9,202 nt of DNA. It comes from M3007 sp038327555. GTDB lineage: Bacteria; Bacteroidota; Bacteroidia; Chitinophagales; Saprospiraceae. Every line of letters starts with the position of its first letter. Within the stretch, counting starts at the first letter, position 1. Positions 4,455 to 9,202 of the stretch are shown here, one piece after another. The notes under the pieces were generated by a model, which searched no databases, had not been told where the DNA came from, and was given only the letters and a program-made list of their open reading frames with translations. The stretch spans positions 1-9,202 of the forward strand of contig JBBQLD010000171.1 in NCBI GenBank assembly GCA_038327555.1, in the 5' to 3' direction. Made by a program: the position numbers and the translations under genes.

Positions 4455-5384
4455 ATGCGACAACTTTATCTTTTCATTTTTCTGCTATTATGTGGAAAAA
4501 TTTCCGCTCAAACCCCCACTGATGGACTGATGATGCCACAAGGTCAGCTTTGTATCCTCGGTCAATACTCCAATAGCAAATGGGAAAACTATTGGCAGGG
4601 AGAAACCAAACGCTCTAACCTTAACCTCGGCTCGCTGACTACCCAAAGCGCACTACTGATGGGAAATTACGGCATTACTAAAAATCTGAATGCCCTGATT
4701 GGTGTGCCTTATGTGTGGACCAGTTCTGATGTTAGTTACATCACAGGCCAGAAAGGCGTTCAAGATCTTTCTGTATTTCTGAAATACCAGATCCTGGAAG
4801 CTTCGGCTGGCGGAGGAAAATTTAAAGTACAGGCTACTGGAGGGCTTTCTACCCCTGTAAGCAATTACACCCCTGATTTATTGCCATTCAGCATTGGCTT
4901 ACACAGTAAGACCGCTTCGGCACGCGTTGTTTTGAATTATACGGCTGATTTTGGTCTTTATGTTACGGCACAGGCCGGACACACCTGGAGAAGCACAACT
5001 ACCTTGGATCACCATTCATACATTTTTGATAACGAGCTGATTTACAGCGACGAAATGCCGGTTCCCAATGTATTGGATTACTCGGCCCGCCTCGGCTTTA
5101 TCAAACCTCGCTTTCAGGCAGAAGTATGGTATGATGCGTTTACCGGTCTTTCCGGCGACGATATTCGTTACAATGAAACTCCTCAAGCCAGCAACAAAAT
5201 GGCTGCGGCACAAGCGGGCGTTTTTGCAAAATATTTCATCACCAAACGTTTCGGCCTTCTGGCAAGCGTCAGCCAGGTATTAAGCGGCCGCAATGTGGGC
5301 GAAGCTTTGGTCTGGACTGCAGGCGCAACCTATTTCTTGGATATCAATAAAAAAGGAGAAGAGGAAGTTGGAAAACAAGACTAA
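4455..5384 (+). CDS. Outer-membrane beta-barrel protein, transporter-like
   Basis: This 309-residue protein begins with a signal peptide (RQLYLFIFLLLCGKISA, cleavage probably before Gln19). It then consists of alternating amphipathic strands ending in aromatics, for example LNALIGVPYVW, DLSVFLKYQI, FKVQATGGLSTPV, LYVTAQAGHTW, FQAEVWYDAFTG, AGVFAKYFITKRFGLLASVSQVL and WTAGATYFLDI. This is a beta-barrel of about a dozen strands. It resembles the 'MetA-pathway of phenol degradation' transporter-like family (PF13557) found widely in Bacteroidota, but that match is from memory and the cargo is unknown. The charged tail (NKKGEEEVGKQD) follows the last strand. Start ATG 4455 is required for the complete signal peptide. 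The next gene starts 69 bases later with no complete terminator between, so the two are likely co-transcribed. Confidence 0.75.
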   Translation: MRQLYLFIFLLLCGKISAQTPTDGLMMPQGQLCILGQYSNSKWENYWQGETKRSNLNLGSLTTQSALLMGNYGITKNLNALIGVPYVWTSSDVSYITGQKGVQDLSVFLKYQILEASAGGGKFKVQATGGLSTPVSNYTPDLLPFSIGLHSKTASARVVLNYTADFGLYVTAQAGHTWRSTTTLDHHSYIFDNELIYSDEMPVPNVLDYSARLGFIKPRFQAEVWYDAFTGLSGDDIRYNETPQASNKMAAAQAGVFAKYFITKRFGLLASVSQVLSGRNVGEALVWTAGATYFLDINKKGEEEVGKQD

Positions 5385-5388
5385 ACCA

Positions 5389-5411
5389 CCCAAAGCTTTT
5401 GGGTTTAACCC
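5389..5411 (+). promoter_or_regulatory. Two mutually exclusive hairpins between the operon genes
   Basis: CCCAAA-GCT-TTTGGG (5389-5403) forms a perfect 6-bp stem. The GGG of its 3' arm, with the following TT, can instead pair with AACCC at 5407-5411. Only three T residues follow the first stem, so it is at best a weak terminator. It may lower expression of the downstream gene or protect the upstream transcript. Confidence 0.35.
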
Positions 5412-5453
5412 GTTTAGCGCTTGTCCGTTCTCACTATAAAAAAATCATTTTCG

Positions 5454-7007
5454 ATGAAAAAAATACAGATTACCTCGCTCATTGTTGGACTATTCGGCCT
5501 TGGATTTTTCTTCAGCCAATGCGATAAAACGCCTCCTGAAAATCCAGCATTCGAACCTTATGCCGAAACCAATCTGGAAGTCGGCGCCGGAAACTGGAAA
5601 ACCTATTTGCTGATTGACAGCAATAAAACCGTAGTTCCAACCCCAGATGCTGTAGGTTCTGCAGCATACCTATCTGAATTGGCCGATCTACGTTCTAAAA
5701 TGGCCGCAGCGACTTTAGAAGAAAAGGAACTGGCCGCCAAGTGGGGTGGAAACGGCGTACTCCGCTGGCATGAAATCGCCCGCGAACTGGCCGCAGTTTA
5801 CAACGTACCGCCTGATAATCTAGCGGATGGCACTTATCCGACACCCGATCCCGCTAATCCAACTGCTTACCCTCGTTTTCCATTTGCCAACCCACCAGTC
5901 GCTTCGCGCATGTTCGGGCTTTTGGCTGTAGCACAATATGATGCGTTGGTAGCTTGCTGGCATCGCAAATTCCAGCACAATCGCCTTGCTCCATATAAAA
6001 ATGCAACGGACATCCAACCGATTATTCCTGCAAACGATCTACCTTCTTATCCTTCTGAGGATGCCGTAGTGGCAGCCGCTTCCCGCGAAATTCTGAAATT
6101 TATCTTTCCAGGCGAGGTGGCCAATATAAATGGAAAAGCAGAGGAACACAAAAACAGCCGCCTGTGGGCCGGCGCTAATGTGCAAAGCGATCTTTCCGCA
6201 GGCGATTCATTAGGCCGCATTATTGCGCTTAATGTGATCAATGAATGGGCAAAAAAAGACAAAATGGGCGTTGCGAATAACCAGGCCGGGTTGCAGGCTC
6301 AACGCGATAGTTGTACCGCAAAAGGGTTTACCAACCAATGGCATAGCCTGGATCTTCCATACCGGGCACCTATGCTCCCTGCTTTCGGCAACGTTAAACC
6401 CTGGAATTTCAGCGAAGCGACCAAGGCGCTCATCCGCCCTGTAGCGCCACCACAGCCTGGCACCCCAGCTTTTGAAACTGCAATGGAAGAACTTCGTGGG
6501 TATTCTAAAAACCGTACCCGAGAAGAGCAACGCATAACCACATACTGGTCAGATGGTGCGGGTACTTATACCCCTCCAGGTCACTGGAACCGTCGTGCAG
6601 CTGACCTGATTTACAATAACCAGTTCAACGAAATTCGCAGTGCAAGGGCGATGGCGTTGGTTTGCACGGCCATGACAGACGCCGGTATTGTTTGCTGGGA
6701 AGCTAAATATTATTACATGTTCCCACGGCCGACAGAAGTCGATTCAAAAATCACGACAGGTACTGGCATACCCAATTTCCCAGCCTATGCATCAGGGCAC
6801 TCCACGTTCTCCAGTGCTGCTGCAGAGGTGTTGTCCTATCTTTTCCCAAGCAATGAAACGGAGTTGCGGGCCTGGGCATTGGAAGCGGCGAATTCCCGGA
6901 TTTACGGTTGTATTCACTACCGTTTTGACAGTGAAATAGGTCTGGAACACGGTAAAAAAGTAGGCGAGTTTGCCGTAACACGAGGCCGCAACGACGGCTC
7001 TGAATAA
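5454..7007 (+). CDS. Vanadium-dependent haloperoxidase/PAP2-superfamily lipoprotein
   Basis: The 517-residue protein has a lipoprotein-like signal (KKIQITSLIVGLFGLGFFFSQC), with the likely lipidated Cys23 in a loose Bacteroidota lipobox. All three vanadate/phosphate-binding motifs of the superfamily are exact: K-x6-RP as KYYYMFPRP (Lys418, Arg425), SGH (447-449) and SR-x5-H-x3-D as SRIYGCIHYRFD (Ser481, Arg482, His488, Asp492). His449 would be the acid-base residue and His488 the vanadate ligand or phosphoryl-accepting residue. The long N-terminal region (about 400 residues) and the YWSDGAGTYTPPGHW segment are typical of the bacterial haloperoxidase-like branch rather than small PAP2 phosphatases. 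Sequence alone does not decide between halide oxidation and phosphatase activity. It probably acts in the periplasm or at the outer membrane. A TTG at 5421 is in frame, but ATG 5454 begins the signal peptide. Likely second gene of an operon with the beta-barrel protein. Confidence 0.87.
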   Translation: MKKIQITSLIVGLFGLGFFFSQCDKTPPENPAFEPYAETNLEVGAGNWKTYLLIDSNKTVVPTPDAVGSAAYLSELADLRSKMAAATLEEKELAAKWGGNGVLRWHEIARELAAVYNVPPDNLADGTYPTPDPANPTAYPRFPFANPPVASRMFGLLAVAQYDALVACWHRKFQHNRLAPYKNATDIQPIIPANDLPSYPSEDAVVAAASREILKFIFPGEVANINGKAEEHKNSRLWAGANVQSDLSAGDSLGRIIALNVINEWAKKDKMGVANNQAGLQAQRDSCTAKGFTNQWHSLDLPYRAPMLPAFGNVKPWNFSEATKALIRPVAPPQPGTPAFETAMEELRGYSKNRTREEQRITTYWSDGAGTYTPPGHWNRRAADLIYNNQFNEIRSARAMALVCTAMTDAGIVCWEAKYYYMFPRPTEVDSKITTGTGIPNFPAYASGHSTFSSAAAEVLSYLFPSNETELRAWALEAANSRIYGCIHYRFDSEIGLEHGKKVGEFAVTRGRNDGSE

Positions 7008-7037
7008 TTTGAAATAGAAACGTTTAGTGAAAATACG

Positions 7038-7070
7038 ACCGCCCTGGTGAAAACTGGGGCGGTTTTTTTT
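7038..7070 (+). terminator. Strong intrinsic terminator after the lipoprotein gene
   Basis: ACCGCCC/GGGCGGT (7038-7044 with 7057-7063) continues as a stem through TGGT/ACTG with two G-T wobbles to a GAAA tetraloop, and runs into eight T residues (7063-7070). It begins 30 bases after the stop codon. Confidence 0.93.
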
Positions 7071-7115
7071 GAATTAATGTCTACTTGCAAAAACGAAATA
7101 GCAGATATTCGCCCC

Positions 7116-8576
7116 ATGAATCGCAAAACAAACATCATCATTGGAGCATTGGCCGTTGTATTTGGCATTTATGTGGTGCTTCGGGCCTGGCTTATTCCCG
7201 TTACCGTGGATGAAAGCAGCACGGCAATCAGCCATGTACCCAGGGCCTTTTTTGACACGCTCTTTTTCAAAAGCGACGCAAACCCGAATAACCACATCCT
7301 GAATACCCTACTGATCAAAGGACTAACCGGGGTTTTTGGTTGGCATCCAATGGTTTTCAGGCTACCCGTATTGTTTGGCGCCCTAGCCTATGCCTGGGCA
7401 GGAAGTCTACTATGTCGGCAAATATCTAAGTCCTCCTGGGTTCAGGTGTTCACTTTTGCCGTGTTGTTGGGCCAACCCTATTGCCTGGAATTTTTCTCTG
7501 TAGCACGCGGCTATGGACTGGGGATGGGGCTAATGATGGTTTCTATTTGGCAATCCTGGAAATTCATCAACCAAGGACACCAAGCCAAACACCTTGCCTT
7601 GGCTGCAACTTTTGCTGGTTTTGCCGTTTATGCCAATTTTACTTTACTGCTGTTTTATGTTCCGATCATTGGCCTAACCTTTCTCTCAGCAAAACAATCA
7701 AGCACCTCATTTTCAACATTTTGGCAAAAAACCTGGCCCGCTGTTTCGATCCTCAGTGTATTCACAGCTTTGCTGTACATACCACTTTCAAGGCTGAGCA
7801 AACATTCCGAACTTAAAAACTGGAATAAACTCGAATCGCTTTTCAACTCCGCAGAAAAATCAATGCGGACTGCAATTCACAAAAGCCCTTTTCTGGAAAA
7901 CGATGGCGCCCACATTCTTGCCTGGTTGGGCGTATTGTTTACGGTTGGCATAATTTACGTCACTTTGAATCGCTGGGTGGAAAAAAATCGAAACCTGGCT
8001 GCCGATCCCCGAATATTCCTGATAGCACTTCTTGCGGGTGCCTTGGTTACCAATGTAGTACAAGTAGAAATCACCCATACGCCCTATCTGGAGCCTCGCC
8101 TAGCCTTGTTTTATTGGCCACTTTTTGCGCTCGCGCTTGGGGTAGCTGCTTCCTGGCTTCAGGAACGCTCCAATACATGGGCTTGGGGTATGATGGCGCC
8201 GATTTTGGCATTGTCCATCATAAACCTTGGGCGCTGTGTTAATTTGCGGGAGAGTTTCGAATGGTGGCATGACCAAGACACCTATTTGGTGTTTGATTAC
8301 CTCAAAAAGGCAAAAGAGGCCGAAGGACGGCAAACGCCTTACACCTTGGATGCTACCTGGTTGTTACTCAATTCGTTGATGTACCATGTAGAAAAAGACC
8401 CTCGAGGATTCAACCAAGTGGCACAACTTGCCCCCTGGCATTCAGATCGGCCGCCGGCATACGAATACGAATATTTCTACGCGATGTCGCCCGAAACGGC
8501 GCAACCTATTTTAGATCGTTATGAAATTGTGCTGCGCTCACCGCACAGTTGCATGGTACTTTTGCGGAGAAAATAG
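7116..8576 (+). CDS. GT-C-like polytopic membrane glycosyltransferase (PMT/ArnT type)
   Basis: The 486-residue protein has about ten to eleven membrane segments: roughly 5-27, 78-100, 107-126, 132-148, 158-190, 206-224, 264-284, 299-317, 329-347 and 353-372. A soluble C-terminal tail follows from about 375. The first extracytoplasmic loop has the acidic pair Asp32-Glu33 (VTVDESS) and later NPNNHILNTLL, where GT-C enzymes place their catalytic acid. RLPVLFGALAY and ARGYGLGMGL are blocks seen in Bacteroidota family-39-like transferases. Such enzymes move sugars from polyprenyl-phosphate donors to envelope acceptors; donor and acceptor are unknown here. The frame opens at a GTG at 7047 inside the upstream terminator hairpin, and an ATG at 7077 is also available. 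ATG 7116 (MNRKTNIIIG) is chosen because it leads straight into helix 1. No clear promoter was found. It lies 1 base from the stop of the convergent gene. Confidence 0.68.
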   Translation: MNRKTNIIIGALAVVFGIYVVLRAWLIPVTVDESSTAISHVPRAFFDTLFFKSDANPNNHILNTLLIKGLTGVFGWHPMVFRLPVLFGALAYAWAGSLLCRQISKSSWVQVFTFAVLLGQPYCLEFFSVARGYGLGMGLMMVSIWQSWKFINQGHQAKHLALAATFAGFAVYANFTLLLFYVPIIGLTFLSAKQSSTSFSTFWQKTWPAVSILSVFTALLYIPLSRLSKHSELKNWNKLESLFNSAEKSMRTAIHKSPFLENDGAHILAWLGVLFTVGIIYVTLNRWVEKNRNLAADPRIFLIALLAGALVTNVVQVEITHTPYLEPRLALFYWPLFALALGVAASWLQERSNTWAWGMMAPILALSIINLGRCVNLRESFEWWHDQDTYLVFDYLKKAKEAEGRQTPYTLDATWLLLNSLMYHVEKDPRGFNQVAQLAPWHSDRPPAYEYEYFYAMSPETAQPILDRYEIVLRSPHSCMVLLRRK

Positions 8577-8577
8577 C

Positions 8578-9202
8578 TTACAACTCCCCTATATCGCGGA
8601 GCACACGCTGCATTTCGCCGAATTGGTTGTCCAAAAGACGTTTCAATTCGTAGCGTTCAAACTTGTACTCAAAGTTGAAATAGCTGTTTTCGTAGTGATT
8701 TTCCTGAAGTGGGAAAACGCCCAGAAAATTGGCATGCCAGCGCACCCGACCTCGCCCCTGCAATTCATCAAGCGGCAATTTCAAAAACACTGCTTGAGGA
8801 AAATACAGGTAAATCCCCTTCATCTTTCGGATAATCTCAACGGCTACTTTTCGTTCGGGCAAGCGATTTTCATGACGAAATTCGCTGATATCGTGAAAAT
8901 AATGCGCCTCAGTATCGCGCAACCGGCGTCTCGATATCTGTTCACGAAGTTCTAGGAATCGAAATCGCTGGGGCAACGCCTCTTTTAATTCGCGAACCAC
9001 CAATAACGGATCGAAACCCGGCGTAGCACTGTACGTTTTCTCGGTGCCATCGTTAGCTATATCTATCCAACGGAACTTGATTTCTTCAGTCAATTCGCGC
9101 CATACAAAATCTAAAAAACGCGAATCCTGATAAATTTTGTAAGCACAAAGTGCGCCGAGAAGGAGCCTTGAACAGGCACTGCGCTGGTTTTCATCACTGG
9201 TT
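8578..9202 (-). CDS. Unrecognised protein, C-terminal 207 residues (5' end outside window)
   Basis: The frame is open from the window end to the TAA at 8580-8578. The residues before position 9093 (for example SACSRLLLGALCAYKIYQDS) read as normal protein, so the TTG at 9093 is an internal Leu and not a start. I do not recognise the family. The visible part is soluble, rich in charged and aromatic residues, with no signal peptide or membrane segment in view. It shows a basic stretch LREQISRRRLRDTEAHYF, a segment YLYFPQAVFLKLPLDEL, and an aromatic, acidic and basic run ENHYENSYFNFEYKFERYEL near the C-terminus, followed by a predicted helix (KRLLDNQFGEMQRVLRDIGEL, last 21 residues). Coding reality is supported by the long open frame and ordinary composition. 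No terminator was found on this strand beyond the stop; transcription would run into the antisense of the glycosyltransferase gene. Confidence 0.72.
   Translation of the reverse strand, partial: TSDENQRSACSRLLLGALCAYKIYQDSRFLDFVWRELTEEIKFRWIDIANDGTEKTYSATPGFDPLLVVRELKEALPQRFRFLELREQISRRRLRDTEAHYFHDISEFRHENRLPERKVAVEIIRKMKGIYLYFPQAVFLKLPLDELQGRGRVRWHANFLGVFPLQENHYENSYFNFEYKFERYELKRLLDNQFGEMQRVLRDIGEL

Noticed and set aside
5421..5453. TTG start for the lipoprotein at 5421
   Set aside because: It would place eleven residues before the signal peptide; ATG 5454 begins it properly.
7047..7115. GTG 7047 start for the glycosyltransferase
   Set aside because: The codon lies in the hairpin of the preceding terminator, and the added residues are the translated T tract. 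ATG 7116 leads into the first membrane helix.
8521..8955. Plus-strand 144-residue frame
   Set aside because: It overlaps the end of the glycosyltransferase gene out of frame and is antisense to the longer open minus-strand gene.

Overview
The window looks like a chromosomal segment from a member of the Bacteroidota, and a Saprospiraceae-like relative is plausible. Three things point that way: -7 motifs of the TAnnTTTG type before several genes, no usable Shine-Dalgarno sequences, and a gene set typical of the phylum (GIN/DUF2807 surface protein, Bacteroidota-type HmgA, single-RRM glycine-rich RNA-binding protein, lipoprotein of the vanadium haloperoxidase/PAP2 superfamily). The genus is inferred loosely; the phylum is fairly secure.

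Layout, left to right. Positions 1-216 are the 3' end of a GIN/DUF2807 gene (+). Positions 217-606 hold a large imperfect DNA palindrome built from GTCATT units on the left arm and AATGAC units on the right. Next are mnmH (632-1651, +), tRNA 2-selenouridine synthase, and hmgA (1775-2929, +), homogentisate 1,2-dioxygenase. The hmgA 3' region carries a 28-bp-period tandem array of small palindromes (about 2931-3112) and then a strong bidirectional terminator (3108-3146). That terminator is shared with a convergent gene for an RRM plus glycine-rich RNA-binding protein (3171-3629, -), which has a long U-rich leader. A RidA/2-aminomuconate-deaminase-like gene (3858-4271, -) ends at its own terminator (3790-3832).

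A divergent intergenic region (4272-4454) with a 13-bp dyad and an 11-bp-spaced direct repeat separates ridA from a rightward pair: an outer-membrane beta-barrel protein (4455-5384) and a haloperoxidase/PAP2-type lipoprotein (5454-7007). The pair ends at a strong terminator (7038-7070). A GT-C-like polytopic membrane glycosyltransferase (7116-8576, +) follows. It meets an unrecognised gene (8578-9202+, -) tail to tail with one base between the stop codons. That last gene is cut by the window edge.

Functional picture. hmgA (tyrosine/phenylalanine breakdown) and the RidA-like enamine/imine deaminase both fit aromatic or amino-acid catabolism, but they are not co-transcribed. The beta-barrel and lipoprotein genes probably form a two-gene cell-envelope operon. 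I see no mobile element, phage, CRISPR or defence system and no RNA gene. The most unusual material is non-coding: the 217-606 palindrome, the 28-bp array after hmgA, the poly-U leader of the RNA-binding protein gene, and two divergent start codons that sit exactly where a -7 box would place the transcription start.
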